DNA of 64,000 nt. It comes from Bacillus sp. FJAT-18017. GTDB lineage: Bacteria; Bacillota; Bacilli; Bacillales; Cytobacillaceae. Positions 44,852 through 57,728 of the stretch are shown one piece after another (the first letter of the stretch is position 1; each line of letters starts with the position of its first letter). The position numbers and the translations under genes are program-made. The notes beneath the pieces were generated by a model. That model saw only the letters and a list, made by a program, of their open reading frames with translations. It had not been told where the DNA came from and did no database searches. The DNA is taken from contig NZ_CP012602.1 of the NCBI RefSeq assembly GCF_001278805.1, forward strand, positions 1,405,001 to 1,469,000, written 5' to 3'.

Positions 44852-45637
44852 ATGGCCGGATCAACTTTAACGATCAAAGATTTGCACGTCGCGATTGACG
44901 GCAAAGAAATTCTTAAAGGGGTAAACCTTGAAGTAAAAGGCGGGGAAATCCACGCGATTATGGGACCGAACGGTACTGGTAAATCGACTCTTTCCTCGGC
45001 TATTATGGGCCACCCTAAATATGAAGTAACGAGCGGTTCAATCACTTTCGATGGTGAGGACGTTCTGGAAATGGAAGTGGACGAGCGTGCTCGCGCAGGC
45101 CTGTTCCTTGCAATGCAATATCCTAGCGAAATCAGCGGCGTAACAAATGCCGATTTTTTACGCTCTGCAATTAACAGCCGCAGAGGCGAAGGCAATGAAA
45201 TCTCCTTGATGAAGTTCATTCGCCAGATGGATAAACAGATGGATTTTCTGGAAATGGATCAGGATATGGCGCAGCGTTACCTGAATGAAGGGTTCTCAGG
45301 CGGTGAGAAGAAGCGCAACGAAATCCTGCAGCTTATGATGATTGAGCCTAAGATTGCGATTCTCGATGAAATCGACTCCGGTCTTGATATCGACGCGCTT
45401 AAGGTTGTTTCAAAGGGAATCAATCAAATGCGCGGCGAAGAGTTTGGCTGCCTGATTATTACCCACTATCAGCGCCTTCTAAACTATATCACTCCGGATC
45501 ATGTGCATGTTATGATGCAAGGCCGCATCGTTAAGTCTGGCGGCCCTGAACTGGCGCAGCGCCTGGAAGCTGAAGGCTATGACTGGATCAAGCAAGAGCT
45601 TGGCATTGAAGATGAAACTGTCGAGCAAGAAGCTTAA
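44852..45637 (+). CDS. sufC: Fe-S cluster assembly ATPase SufC
   Basis: 261 residues from ATG 44852, 7 bp after GGAGG; ATG 44846 is too close to that site. ABC-type ATPase: Walker A GPNGTGKST near 38, Q-loop MQYPSEI, signature EGFSGGEKKRNEILQLM near 143, Walker B IAILDEIDSGLDID. Forms the SufBC2D scaffold complex in the cytoplasm; first gene of sufCDSUB. Confidence 0.97.
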   Translation: MAGSTLTIKDLHVAIDGKEILKGVNLEVKGGEIHAIMGPNGTGKSTLSSAIMGHPKYEVTSGSITFDGEDVLEMEVDERARAGLFLAMQYPSEISGVTNADFLRSAINSRRGEGNEISLMKFIRQMDKQMDFLEMDQDMAQRYLNEGFSGGEKKRNEILQLMMIEPKIAILDEIDSGLDIDALKVVSKGINQMRGEEFGCLIITHYQRLLNYITPDHVHVMMQGRIVKSGGPELAQRLEAEGYDWIKQELGIEDETVEQEA

Positions 45638-45656
45638 ATCTTAGGGGGATTATTTC

Positions 45657-48620
<2,964 letters not shown>

Positions 48621-48787
48621 GATCCGCTTGAGGGCTGATTGGCCCTTTCCGGTTTTCAGAATAAAGCTTGTTTTACCAGGCTTTACTACATTGGGCTAAA
48701 ACGGCAGCAAAATTTTGAGAACTTGCCTTGTGTTTTTTGGTAAATTTTCAAAAACTGCCTGGCGCCTATGAATGGAGGAATATGGAG

Positions 48788-50185
48788 ATGGCTAAAAAAG
48801 CGCCAGAAATCGGCGATTACAAATATGGCTTTGCAGACCGTGACGTTTCCATCTTCCGGTCTAAGCGCGGCCTGACGCGCGAGATCGTTGAGGAAATCTC
48901 GAAAATGAAAGAAGAGCCGCAATGGATGCTCGATTTCCGCCTGAAATCGCTTGAGCAATTCTATGCGAGACCAATGCCTCAGTGGGGCGGCGACCTGAAT
49001 ACTTTGAATTTCGATGAAATTACGTATTATGTCAAGCCTTCCGAAAAAACAGAGCGGTCCTGGGATGAGGTACCTGAAGAAATCAAAGCAACCTTTGATA
49101 AATTAGGTATTCCAGAAGCTGAGCAAAAGTACCTTGCTGGTGTATCAGCGCAGTATGAATCAGAAGTTGTTTACCACAATATGCAGGAAGATCTTGAAAA
49201 GTTGGGAATCGTTTTTAAGGATACTGACTCTGCGCTGAAGGAAAACGAAGATATTTTCCGCAAGCACTGGGCAACAGTCATCCCTCCAACTGATAACAAA
49301 TTTGCAGCGCTTAACTCTGCAGTTTGGTCCGGAGGTTCATTCATTTATGTTCCTCCAGGCGTGAAAGTGGACACTCCACTTCAAGCGTACTTCCGCATCA
49401 ACTCTGAAAATATGGGACAATTTGAACGTACTTTGATTATTGTTGATGAAGGGGCTTCTGTCCATTATGTTGAGGGCTGTACGGCGCCTGTCTACACAAC
49501 GAATTCACTCCATAGTGCGGTAGTTGAAATCATTATCAAAAAAGATGCGTATTGCCGCTATACCACAATCCAAAACTGGGCAAACAACGTCTACAACCTC
49601 GTTACAAAGCGTGCGGTTTGTGAGGCGAATGCTACTATGGAATGGATTGACGGCAACATCGGTTCCAAGCTGACAATGAAATACCCTGCAGTTATCCTGA
49701 AGGGTGAAGGCGCCCGCGGTTTGACACTGTCTATCGCTATGGCAGGTAAAGGCCAGCACCAGGATGCAGGTGCAAAAATGATTCACCTTGCACCGAACAC
49801 ATCTTCAACAATCGTGTCCAAGTCAATCTCGAAGCATGGCGGTAAGGTAACATACCGTGGTATCGTCCACTTTGGACGTAAAGCAGACGGAGCCCGCTCT
49901 AACATCGAGTGCGACACGTTGATTATGGATAATAAATCGACTTCGGATACAATTCCTTACAACGAAATCCTGAATGACAACATTTCGCTCGAGCACGAAG
50001 CGAAGGTTTCCAAGGTTTCCGAGGAGCAGCTCTTCTATCTGATGAGCCGCGGTGTTTCCGAACAAGAAGCAACTGAAATGATCGTCATGGGCTTCATCGA
50101 GCCATTCACAAAGGAACTTCCAATGGAGTATGCCGTTGAAATGAATCGCTTGATCAAGTTCGAAATGGAAGGATCAATCGGTTAA
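48788..50185 (+). CDS. sufB: Fe-S cluster assembly protein SufB
   Basis: 465 residues from ATG 48788 ([15 protein letters not shown]), 9 bp after GGAGG, matching the B. subtilis N-terminus; ATG 48782 lies too close to the site. Core beta-helix with [21 protein letters not shown] near 238, [26 protein letters not shown] near 315 and [21 protein letters not shown] at the C-terminus. Scaffold partner of SufC and SufD. Confidence 0.97.
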   Translation: MAKKAPEIGDYKYGFADRDVSIFRSKRGLTREIVEEISKMKEEPQWMLDFRLKSLEQFYARPMPQWGGDLNTLNFDEITYYVKPSEKTERSWDEVPEEIKATFDKLGIPEAEQKYLAGVSAQYESEVVYHNMQEDLEKLGIVFKDTDSALKENEDIFRKHWATVIPPTDNKFAALNSAVWSGGSFIYVPPGVKVDTPLQAYFRINSENMGQFERTLIIVDEGASVHYVEGCTAPVYTTNSLHSAVVEIIIKKDAYCRYTTIQNWANNVYNLVTKRAVCEANATMEWIDGNIGSKLTMKYPAVILKGEGARGLTLSIAMAGKGQHQDAGAKMIHLAPNTSSTIVSKSISKHGGKVTYRGIVHFGRKADGARSNIECDTLIMDNKSTSDTIPYNEILNDNISLEHEAKVSKVSEEQLFYLMSRGVSEQEATEMIVMGFIEPFTKELPMEYAVEMNRLIKFEMEGSIG

Positions 50186-50197
50186 TATGTTTGCTAT

Positions 50198-50230
50198 ACC
50201 CGGCTGGGGTTCCCTGGCCGGGTTTTTTGT
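50198..50230 (+). terminator. suf operon terminator
   Basis: ACCCGGC / GGCCGGGT arms and TTTTTT. Confidence 0.92.
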
Positions 50231-50309
50231 GTATAGTGAAAGGCTTAAGTTTGCTGATTAGAGGATTGTTACGGTTTCTGTTATATTCAGGACCAAAGTG
50301 AATTGCAGT

Positions 50310-50460
50310 CTATGTGCCCGGACTGATGTGGGGAAGCATGAAAAGGTAACATAGAAGCGGGTTTATGTGCCCGAACTGGGGCGGGGAAGCATGAAAAGGT
50401 AACATAGAAGCGTTCTATGTGCCTGAACCAGGCCGGGAAGCATGAATGGACATTAAACGT
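50310..50460. repeat. 52/53-bp tandem array with CTATGT/ACATAG arms
   Basis: TATGTGCC at 50311, 50364 and 50416 (53 and 52 bp). Each unit opens CTATGTGCC and closes GGTAACATAG about 45 bp later, with GGGAAGCATGAA inside and an 8-bp linker. The last unit diverges. Confidence 0.88.
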
Positions 50461-50545
50461 TTCTAGTTTACTTTCCCCACGCCGGGGAAAACATCTACAA
50501 GAGAAATTTGGGACGTTTGTGCTATGATGTGACTGGAGGGATAGT

Positions 50546-51391
50546 ATGATCTATATTGGGGTAACAGGCTGGGGTGACCATGATAGCTTATATAGGCCGG
50601 GGATACCTGCCAGGGAGAAGTTAAGTGAATACGCTGCCCACTTTCCAATCGTTGAAGTGGATGCGGCTTTTTATGCGATTCAGCCTAAAAAGAACGCAGA
50701 GAGATGGGTTGATCAGACTCCGGAGTCATTCAAGTTCATCGTCAAAGCTTATCAAGGCATGACAGGGCATCAGCGTGGTGATACGCCATTTGAATCGGAA
50801 GAAGAAATGTTTTCAGCGTTCAAGGATTCGCTTGAGCCTTACATGAAACGCAACAAACTGGCGATGGCGCTGTTTCAGTTTCCGCCATGGTTCGATTGCA
50901 AAAAGGAAAATGTTGAGTATTTGCGGTTTTGCAAGGAACAAATGGAGGATATTCCATGCGCAATTGAGTTTAGGCATCAATCCTGGTACCAGCCCGAATT
51001 TCGCGAAGGGACGCTTCAATTTTTAACAGAACAAAAGTGGATTCATTCAGTCTGCGATGAGCCTCAGTCAGGCAGCGGGTCAATTCCTATCGTCCTTGAA
51101 GCGACAGATACATCAAAGACACTTGTCCGTTTTCACGGCAGGAATGTGCACGGCTGGCAGAAGAAAAATGCGAAAAATTGGCGGGAAGTCCGCTATTTAT
51201 ATAAATACAACCGGCAGGAACTCACCGAGTGGGCAGAGTTTCTCCAGCAGCTGCAGGAAAAAAGCAAGGATATATATGTCCTGTTCAATAACAATTCGGG
51301 CGGTGACGCTGCAGGGAATGCAAAGGAAATGATGGAGATTCTCGGTATTGAGTATGATTTCCTTGCACCAAGGCAGCTGGATTTGTTTTGA
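50546..51391 (+). CDS. yunF: DUF72 protein (YunF)
   Basis: 281 residues, TIM-barrel-like DUF72 family. IYIGVTGWGDHD at the start, FPIVEVDAAFYAIQP near 33, FKFIVKAYQGMTGHQRG near 63, AMALFQFPPWF near 112, IEFRHQSWY near 140 and VRFHGRN near 195. Function unproven. ACTGGAGGG before ATG. Confidence 0.93.
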   Translation: MIYIGVTGWGDHDSLYRPGIPAREKLSEYAAHFPIVEVDAAFYAIQPKKNAERWVDQTPESFKFIVKAYQGMTGHQRGDTPFESEEEMFSAFKDSLEPYMKRNKLAMALFQFPPWFDCKKENVEYLRFCKEQMEDIPCAIEFRHQSWYQPEFREGTLQFLTEQKWIHSVCDEPQSGSGSIPIVLEATDTSKTLVRFHGRNVHGWQKKNAKNWREVRYLYKYNRQELTEWAEFLQQLQEKSKDIYVLFNNNSGGDAAGNAKEMMEILGIEYDFLAPRQLDLF

Positions 51392-51406
51392 AAATATTGC
51401 AACAGC

Positions 51407-51605
51407 ATTGGAACCATTTCAACCCTTGCAGCACGACGAAATGTGTCCAATAAGCGTTATTGGAACCATTTCTCCTCTTGCAGCAAGACAAAATGTACTC
51501 AATGAACCGTATTGGAACTATTTCGTCCTTTTTAGCAAGGCAAAATGTGACCAATGATCTGTATTGAAATCATTTCAAGTTCTAAAGCCGGGCAAAACGT
51601 TTCCA
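51407..51605. repeat. 52-bp tandem hairpin array, related to that at 34811
   Basis: ATTGG or ATTG starts at 51407, 51459, 51511 and 51563, exactly 52 bp apart. Each unit runs ATTGGAACCATTTC ... AAATGT..CCAAT (45 bp) plus a 7-bp linker, the same plan and similar bases as the array split by the IS. The rest of the gap to 51794 shows nothing clear. Confidence 0.92.
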
Positions 51606-51794
51606 ATGAATTGCGCGTTACTGAGCAAATGTGTAACCATAAGCCGAATAAGAGCTCGTTATAAATGAAATATGTGTTCAACGCTAACCGTTAACTAGTT
51701 ATCAAAGAATTTTTCAAGAAGAAACGCAACTAGCTATCTAAGTATTTTTCGTTGAAATCAAAAATAGAATGGCTGGGCTAAGGGAGTTAGGCCA

Positions 51795-52613
51795 ATGGAA
51801 TGGCTGTTAATAATCTTGATAGGGCTAGCCGCAAGCTCGCTCGGGTCGCTGATCGGGCTTGGCGGTGGCATTATCGTCGTCCCCTCGCTGCTTTTTATCG
51901 GGACCCTCGGCTTCACGGAGGTTTCCCCTCAGGCCGCGGTCGGTACGTCGCTTTTTACAATGATTTTTACCGGGATGTCCTCAACAATTGGCTATATTAA
52001 ACACAAAACAATTGATTATAAAAGCGGGCTCCTATTTCTAATTGGGAGTGCTCCAGGCGGTATTGCTGGTGCATATCTCGTAAAAATGCTAGATGTACAA
52101 GCTTTCAATATTTATTTCGGTACATTTATTTTATTTGTTTCACTTGTCATGGTTATTCGCAATAAGATTAAGCCATTGCCCTTTAATAGAGAGAAAGGGT
52201 ACGTCCGGACATTTACCGACCCATCCGGGAATTTGTATGAGTATGGCTTCAATCCTATATCCGGTTTAGCAATCTCCCTTATTATTGGATTTATTTCCGG
52301 GATATTCGGAGTTGGCGGCGGCTCACTAATGGTGCCGGCAATGATTATCTTTTTTAGCTTTCCGCCGCATGTGGCTGTGGCAACATCCATGTTCATGATT
52401 TTCCTGTCTTCAATTATCAGCTCAATCACGCATATTTCGCTTGGAAACATTGACTGGCTGTACGCGGCCCTGCTCGTACCGGGCGCGTGGGTCGGCGCCA
52501 GGATTGGGGTATACTTGAATCAAAGGCTGAAGAGCAGAACCATCGTACTTGTTTTGCGTATTGTCTTAATCATTATTGGAGTTCGGCTAATTTTTCAAGG
52601 CATAGCAGGATAA
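51795..52613 (+). CDS. yunE: Sulfite exporter TauE/SafE-family permease (YunE)
   Basis: 272 residues with eight membrane segments in two repeats, each with a Gly-rich signature: SLGSLIGLGGGIIVVPSLL near 16 and SGIFGVGGGSLMVPAMIIFF near 172. Family members move sulfite, sulfonates or organosulfur anions; substrate unknown. AAGGGAG before ATG. Confidence 0.93.
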   Translation: MEWLLIILIGLAASSLGSLIGLGGGIIVVPSLLFIGTLGFTEVSPQAAVGTSLFTMIFTGMSSTIGYIKHKTIDYKSGLLFLIGSAPGGIAGAYLVKMLDVQAFNIYFGTFILFVSLVMVIRNKIKPLPFNREKGYVRTFTDPSGNLYEYGFNPISGLAISLIIGFISGIFGVGGGSLMVPAMIIFFSFPPHVAVATSMFMIFLSSIISSITHISLGNIDWLYAALLVPGAWVGARIGVYLNQRLKSRTIVLVLRIVLIIIGVRLIFQGIAG

Positions 52614-52641
52614 GAGAAGGGTAAAGCAGTGTGCTATCGGA

Positions 52642-52770
52642 ATGCTTTTCGTAAAATCCGATGATGGCGTGCTAGAGGAAGCGGTCATCCCTTTACCAAG
52701 GAACGGGACAGCAACAAATGCATCAATTGAGTACAAATTTATTTCGTCAAGACCATATGAATTTACTTAG
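52642..52770 (+). CDS. Possible 42-residue small gene or gene remnant
   Basis: Frame MLFVKSDDGVLEEAVIPLPRNG...YEFT has natural-looking composition and codon use, but no ribosome site precedes the ATG and I recognise no family. It lies in the 390-bp gap between yunE and yunD, which otherwise shows nothing I can name. May be the tail of a decayed gene. Confidence 0.25.
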   Translation: MLFVKSDDGVLEEAVIPLPRNGTATNASIEYKFISSRPYEFT

Positions 52771-53003
52771 GAAGAAATACAATTCAAAACGTATGTAATT
52801 AAAAATAACTTGGTAAACAGCTCCGCGAGCAATTTTTCAACAAATCAATGGCGTGCTTCAGGGCTTCGCCGCTGGTAAAATCCTTATGGTGGAGTGGCGT
52901 ACAAAAGGAAGTAACCTGTCCAACCAATAGAGGGGTATCCTCTTGAGGGATAATCTGATTCAACGGCTGCTTATGCCGAAGTGGGAAAAAGGAAGCGATC
53001 ACC

Positions 53004-54365
53004 ATGGAAACAATACATATTTATCATACAAATGATTTGCACAGCCATTTTGAACATTGGCCGAAAATCAGCCGCATCATTCAAAACCGAGTCAAACACC
53101 ATCAGGAACAGGGCGATCCGGTCTTTGTTTTTGACATTGGCGACCATGTTGACCGCTGGCATCCCTATACGGATGGAACGATGGGAAAAGGCAATACATT
53201 GCTGCTGAATGAAACGGGCTATACTGCGGCGACAATCGGCAACAACGAGGGGATTACCCTATCACATGAAGGGCTCGATTCTCTTTTTCTCAAAAAGAAC
53301 TTTGACGTCCTCATTGCAAATCTTTACAACAAGGACGGTTCCCGCCCTGAGTGGGCAGAGCCTTATAAACTGTATACAACAGCGGAAGGAACCCGAGTGG
53401 CGGCAATCGGCCTGACCGCTTATTTCCAGTTGTTCTACAAAATGCTCGGCTGGGAGATTAGCGATCCGCTTGAGGAGCTTAAAAAACAGATTGATTTTGT
53501 GAGGGACCAAGCTGATATTATCGTCCTGCTTTCCCATCTTGGCATTCACGATGATGAACGGATTGCAGAAGCGTTTCCAGAGATTGATGTTATCCTCGGG
53601 GGCCATACACACCACATTCTTCATAATGGAAAAATAGTGAATAGGACTCTTTTGGCAGCCGCCGGGAAACACGGAAATTTTGCCGGGCATGTCATGCTTG
53701 AGGTAGACAATCATCGGCCGGTAACTAAAAAAGCTCTCCTGTATCCCATCGGACAGGTTTCCCGTGAGCCCTGGGAGGTAGTAGAATCAACCAAACTTTA
53801 CGAAACTGGCAAAACTCTGCTTCAGGAAAAAGCCGCTGAACTTGACGGCGAGCTGACAGCGGACTTTTTTGAAGAATCCGACCTGCCGCAGCTTTTATGC
53901 GAAGCACTTCGCGAATGGTGCGGAGCTGAATGCGCGTTTCTAAATGCGGGACTGATTCTCGGGCCGCTTCAAGGAACTATAACCAAGTTCGACCTTCTAT
54001 CCATCTGTCCGCATCCAATCAATCCGTGTCTCGTTACCTTGAATGGGAACGAACTGAAGGAAGTTCTGCGGATGACGCTCGAGGAAGACCTGCACCATCT
54101 TCAGGTTATGGGACTTGGCTTTCGGGGTACCGTTATGGGAAGATTTGTTTACACTAATATCGAAGTGGCAGACGAGGGGCTTGATTTCCTCGTGAACGGA
54201 AGGCGAATCAATGCAGAGCAAAATTATTCTGTTGCCATCCCGGATATGTATACGTTTGGAAGACTGTTTCCGGAAATCATCCGTGCAAAGGATAAGAAAT
54301 ACTTTATGCCTGAATTTCTCCGTGATGTATTGGAGTGGAAGCTGAACCGGCTAAAAAGTGAATAA
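53004..54365 (+). CDS. yunD: 5'-nucleotidase/UshA-family metallophosphatase (YunD)
   Basis: 453 residues. Calcineurin-like motifs: IYHTNDLHSHF near 4, FDIGDHVDRWHP near 38, TIGNNEGI near 72, VLLSHLGIHDDER near 173 and VILGGHTHH near 194. C-terminal 5'-nucleotidase domain follows (LNAGLILGPLQGTITKFDLLSICPHPI). No signal peptide, so unlike secreted UshA it is probably cytoplasmic. Substrate unknown. Confidence 0.93.
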   Translation: METIHIYHTNDLHSHFEHWPKISRIIQNRVKHHQEQGDPVFVFDIGDHVDRWHPYTDGTMGKGNTLLLNETGYTAATIGNNEGITLSHEGLDSLFLKKNFDVLIANLYNKDGSRPEWAEPYKLYTTAEGTRVAAIGLTAYFQLFYKMLGWEISDPLEELKKQIDFVRDQADIIVLLSHLGIHDDERIAEAFPEIDVILGGHTHHILHNGKIVNRTLLAAAGKHGNFAGHVMLEVDNHRPVTKKALLYPIGQVSREPWEVVESTKLYETGKTLLQEKAAELDGELTADFFEESDLPQLLCEALREWCGAECAFLNAGLILGPLQGTITKFDLLSICPHPINPCLVTLNGNELKEVLRMTLEEDLHHLQVMGLGFRGTVMGRFVYTNIEVADEGLDFLVNGRRINAEQNYSVAIPDMYTFGRLFPEIIRAKDKKYFMPEFLRDVLEWKLNRLKSE

Positions 54366-54518
54366 CCTTTGAAAAATAACAAGTTGTTGCTATAAATGAA
54401 TTTTTTATAGCCAATAGCTCAGTACTGGTATTTTCAACCATCAGCCTCCAGGCCCTGGACAAGTTCATTCTTTTCCAATACCCGCATATGGTATAGGGAC
54501 GGGAAAGGAGTAGGGCGG

Positions 54519-54821
54519 ATGATTGAAGTGACACCAATTGAAATTCAGGGAAAAACATTTCTGGGGATAACCGTCAAGCTGCCAAAGACAACCCTTCTCG
54601 CCGTAACAAGCGATCTGGGCTATATTATGTGCGGGGCACTCGATGTCGGTTTGCTTAATGCAAAACTAAGAGACCGAAGAATCCTTGCAGGCAGGGCGGT
54701 TGGAGTAAGAACCATAGATCAGCTTCTAGATGCGCCGCTGGAATCTGTTACCTTTGAAGCGGAAAAGCGTGGCATCCGCAGGGGAATGATTGGAAGGGAC
54801 GCACTTATGAAAATGGTATAA
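54519..54821 (+). CDS. yunC: DUF1805 protein (YunC)
   Basis: 100 residues, the family's usual size. LPKTTLLAVTSDLGYIMCGALDVGLLNAKLRDRRILAGRAVGVRTIDQLL is the DUF1805 core. Function unknown. AAAGGAG 9 bp before ATG. Confidence 0.9.
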   Translation: MIEVTPIEIQGKTFLGITVKLPKTTLLAVTSDLGYIMCGALDVGLLNAKLRDRRILAGRAVGVRTIDQLLDAPLESVTFEAEKRGIRRGMIGRDALMKMV

Positions 54822-54825
54822 AAGA

Positions 54826-54856
54826 AGGGCATCCTGCAGGGGATGCCCTACTTTTC
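54826..54856 (+). terminator. yunC terminator
   Basis: AGGGCATCC / GGATGCCCT arms around TGCAGG, then CTTTTCT. Confidence 0.8.
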
Positions 54857-54950
54857 TGAAATAACAAAAAATCCCAAAATTTGAGCAAAAATGTAAGCGG
54901 ATACTTAAAAACATTGGATTTAAACATATTTTAAAATAATAAATATATCT

Positions 54951-54979
54951 TGACATACCTCCTGATCCTTTTTATAATA
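54951..54979 (+). promoter_or_regulatory. Promoter of the NSS transporter unit
   Basis: TTGACA, 17 bp, TATAAT (ending about 54979), a consensus sigma-A promoter 70 bp before the gene. Confidence 0.85.
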
Positions 54980-55048
54980 GGGACTATGCAAATAATCAGA
55001 AAACTTTTAATCTTGCATTTTTTCGTTGCATCTTAGGAGGAGTCAATA

Positions 55049-56557
55049 ATGGAAAATCGACCGCAATGGGGAACAAGGGCCGGTTTTGTACTGGCCGCAA
55101 TCGGGTCTGCAGTTGGATTGGGGAATATATGGAGATTCCCTGCAGTAGCATATGAAAATGGGGGAGGGGCATTTTTCCTGCCGTATCTCTTCGCACTCCT
55201 GACCGCAGGAATACCGCTGCTGATCCTTGAATTTACGTTAGGCCATAAGTATAAAGGCTCATCACCATTATCATTTGCAAGGCTGAATAAGAAATACGAA
55301 TGGCTTGGCTGGTGGCAAGTCGCTATCTCCTTCGTCATTTCGACCTATTATCCAATCATTATCGCATGGGCATTATCTTATGCAGTCTTTTCTTTCAATC
55401 TTTCCTGGGGGGACAAGCCAGGTGACTTCCTGATGGGGGATTTTCTTAAAGTAGCGGAAAGCCCTGGAGACGTCGGCGGAATCGTACCCGGTGTATTCAT
55501 TGCGCTTCTAATCGTCTGGGCACTAACTTTCGGAATTATGTTCAGGGGAGTTAAAAAAGGAATTGAAATTGCGAACAAATTTATGCTGCCGACATTGGTC
55601 ATTATGTTCCTAGTCATTGTCATTCGCGCAGTGACGCTTGATGGTGCTCTAGACGGATTGAACGCATTCTTCAAGCCGAATTGGAGCGATATCGCCAATC
55701 CTAAAGTTTGGGTCGCTGCATATGGACAAATCTTCTTCAGTTTATCAGTCGGCTTCGCTATCATGCTGACCTATGCAAGTTATTTACCGAAGAAAACGGA
55801 TATTACTAACAATGCATTTATAACCGGCTTTGCAAACTCCGGATTTGAATTACTTGCAGGGATTGGTGTCTTTGCAGCACTCGGCTTCATGGCCAACCAG
55901 CAGGGGGTTGCAATTGATAAGGTAGTCGAATCAGGGATCGGTCTTGCATTTGTCGTCTTCCCGCAAATCATCAATGAATTCCCTGCTTTTAACGGATTCT
56001 TTGGGTTCCTATTCTTTGGCTGTCTTTTCATGGCGGGACTGACTTCATCGATCTCGATAATTGAAACATATGTCGCTGGCTTGCAGGATAAATTCAAAGT
56101 CAGCAGAACAAAAGCAGTTGCCATCGGAGGAGGATTATCCGCGCTTATCTCAATTCTTTATGCAACAAATGGCGGGCTTTACTTCCTTGATTCTGTTGAT
56201 GCTTTCATCAACACATTTGGTATCGTAATCGCAGGACTTGTAGAAGTTGTCCTTGTTGTCTGGGTTGCTAAGAAACTCGGCGAACTCCAAAATCACGCCA
56301 ATGCCATTTCTGATTTGCGCATCGGTGGCTGGTGGAAAATATCTCTTGGGTTCATTACACCAATTGTCCTTGGTTACATGACAGTCCAAAACTTCATTAC
56401 CAACATACAGGAAAATTACGAGGGATACCCAACCTCATTTCTGCTCGTAGCGGGCTGGGGTGTTGCGCTGCTTGCCCTCGTTGCCGGAATCTTCCTGTCA
56501 TTCCTTCGCTGGGAAAAGAACACCTTGAATTCAGAATCTGAAAGGGAGGTGTCCTAA
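55049..56557 (+). CDS. Sodium-dependent (NSS/SNF) amino-acid transporter, MetP-like
   Basis: 502 residues, twelve membrane segments. RAGFVLAAIGSAVGLGNIWRFPAVAYENGGGAF at residues 8-42 is the NSS sodium and substrate site of LeuT-type carriers. Family members import Met, Ala, Leu or Trp with Na+. The following 35-residue gene is of the MetS type, which in Corynebacterium MetPS is required for Met/Ala uptake. GGAGGAG before ATG. Confidence 0.92.
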   Translation: MENRPQWGTRAGFVLAAIGSAVGLGNIWRFPAVAYENGGGAFFLPYLFALLTAGIPLLILEFTLGHKYKGSSPLSFARLNKKYEWLGWWQVAISFVISTYYPIIIAWALSYAVFSFNLSWGDKPGDFLMGDFLKVAESPGDVGGIVPGVFIALLIVWALTFGIMFRGVKKGIEIANKFMLPTLVIMFLVIVIRAVTLDGALDGLNAFFKPNWSDIANPKVWVAAYGQIFFSLSVGFAIMLTYASYLPKKTDITNNAFITGFANSGFELLAGIGVFAALGFMANQQGVAIDKVVESGIGLAFVVFPQIINEFPAFNGFFGFLFFGCLFMAGLTSSISIIETYVAGLQDKFKVSRTKAVAIGGGLSALISILYATNGGLYFLDSVDAFINTFGIVIAGLVEVVLVVWVAKKLGELQNHANAISDLRIGGWWKISLGFITPIVLGYMTVQNFITNIQENYEGYPTSFLLVAGWGVALLALVAGIFLSFLRWEKNTLNSESEREVS

Positions 56558-56558
56558 T

Positions 56559-56666
56559 ATGTCAGGTGATGCAATCGCCATGATGGTCATCGGAATGGTC
56601 ATTCTCTGGGGCGGCCTCGTAGCCAGCCTCGCAAACGCCGTCATAAAATCTAAAAGAGCTAAATAA
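56559..56666 (+). CDS. MetS-type small subunit of the NSS transporter
   Basis: 35 residues: MSGDAIAMMVIGMVILWGG then LVASLANAVIKSKRAK. One membrane helix and a basic cytoplasmic tail, as in methionine/alanine importer small subunits. AAAGGGAGGTG lies inside the end of the transporter gene, and ATG starts one base after its stop, so translation is coupled. Confidence 0.9.
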   Translation: MSGDAIAMMVIGMVILWGGLVASLANAVIKSKRAK

Positions 56667-56671
56667 ATGCT

Positions 56672-56717
56672 GAAGGGGTCTGACCCTTACCCCCAGGGGT
56701 AAGGGTCAGACCCCTTC
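56672..56717. terminator. Perfect 22-bp inverted repeat between convergent genes
   Basis: Arms GAAGGGGTCTGACCCTTACCCC at 56672-56693 and its exact reverse complement at 56696-56717, separated by CA. A T-run follows on the plus strand. Its inner GGGTCTGACCC is itself palindromic and also occurs in the 131-bp array. Acts as terminator for both sides, presumably. Confidence 0.9.
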
Positions 56718-56719
56718 TT

Positions 56720-57709
56720 TTACTTCTTCCTGTTTTTCTTTTTATCCATCCGCTCCCACATCCGGAGATGGGGATATGGATCAAACGACCATTCGGTATA
56801 GCCGTTATCTTTGTACATCCCGTAGTGCAAGTGGGGAGGGAACTTGCCAGAGGTTCCAGGCGGTCCGTAACCCGAGCTTCCGACTCCGCCAATTAGCATC
56901 CCAGGTTCAACGATGTCACCTATCTTTAAATCCTTCGCAAAGCCGCTCAAATGGGCAAAGTAGTGATAATTATTATTAAGGTCGCGGATCCCGATTCTCC
57001 ACCCGCCGAACCGATTCCAGCCTTTCATTTCGATTATGCCATAGCTAGTCGCCCGTACGGGAACTCCGTAACCCGCAAATATGTCAGTGCCTTCATGCAT
57101 TCGCCGTCCACCCCAGCCACGGGCATCACCCCATGTATTTTTGTAGCTGTGGTTCATTCTATAAGGCACTGGGAATGCATTTCCCTCAAGATCGATCCGG
57201 CCATACTTATTGTAGATTTTTGCTATCCCCATGATAATCCCGACCGCTTTATCCCTGTGATAATATTCCCAGAGCGCTATCCGGAAATTATCGTTGTCAT
57301 ATCCATATTTCAGTACATGATTAGAAAAAGCTTGAAGGACATCTTCATCTTCAGTTGGGCTTGCTTTCCGATTGCCATTGGCATCAACTCCCACTCCGCC
57401 AAAGAAGGCAATCGACCCTGGCTTTTTATCCTGAGGATTCGGATTGGCAAGTCCGGCCCATTTTTCTGGGCTGAAATAAATGGAGACGGCCCCTTCAGGA
57501 TCAGGGAGATCTTTTCTGGCTAGCCTGATATTCCGTTCATATTGGTCAACGGCTGCAATGTAAAACCAGGGAATCTGCGTGACTGCTTCGTTTTTTTTAT
57601 AAAGCTCTATCCGCTTTTTATATAAATCAGCAAGCTCTGCCTCTTGTGGGGCGGCAAGGGCATTTCCAGCCAAAGCAAAGGATAGTGCCAGCAATAATAG
57701 TACCCTCAC
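56720..57709 (-). CDS. lytH: M23 endopeptidase LytH (YunA)
   Basis: 329 residues from GTG after GGAGGA. Signal peptide VLLLLALSFALAGNALA, then a helical region and an M23 domain: GRRMHEGTDIFAGYG (HxxxD) near 208 and HLHYGM (HxH) near 300. LytH trims stem peptides in spore cortex during sporulation; it is made under late sporulation control in B. subtilis. Full length with zinc ligands intact. Confidence 0.94.
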   Translation of the reverse strand: MRVLLLLALSFALAGNALAAPQEAELADLYKKRIELYKKNEAVTQIPWFYIAAVDQYERNIRLARKDLPDPEGAVSIYFSPEKWAGLANPNPQDKKPGSIAFFGGVGVDANGNRKASPTEDEDVLQAFSNHVLKYGYDNDNFRIALWEYYHRDKAVGIIMGIAKIYNKYGRIDLEGNAFPVPYRMNHSYKNTWGDARGWGGRRMHEGTDIFAGYGVPVRATSYGIIEMKGWNRFGGWRIGIRDLNNNYHYFAHLSGFAKDLKIGDIVEPGMLIGGVGSSGYGPPGTSGKFPPHLHYGMYKDNGYTEWSFDPYPHLRMWERMDKKKNRKK

Positions 57710-57728
57710 AGGGCGTCCTCCTTTAATC

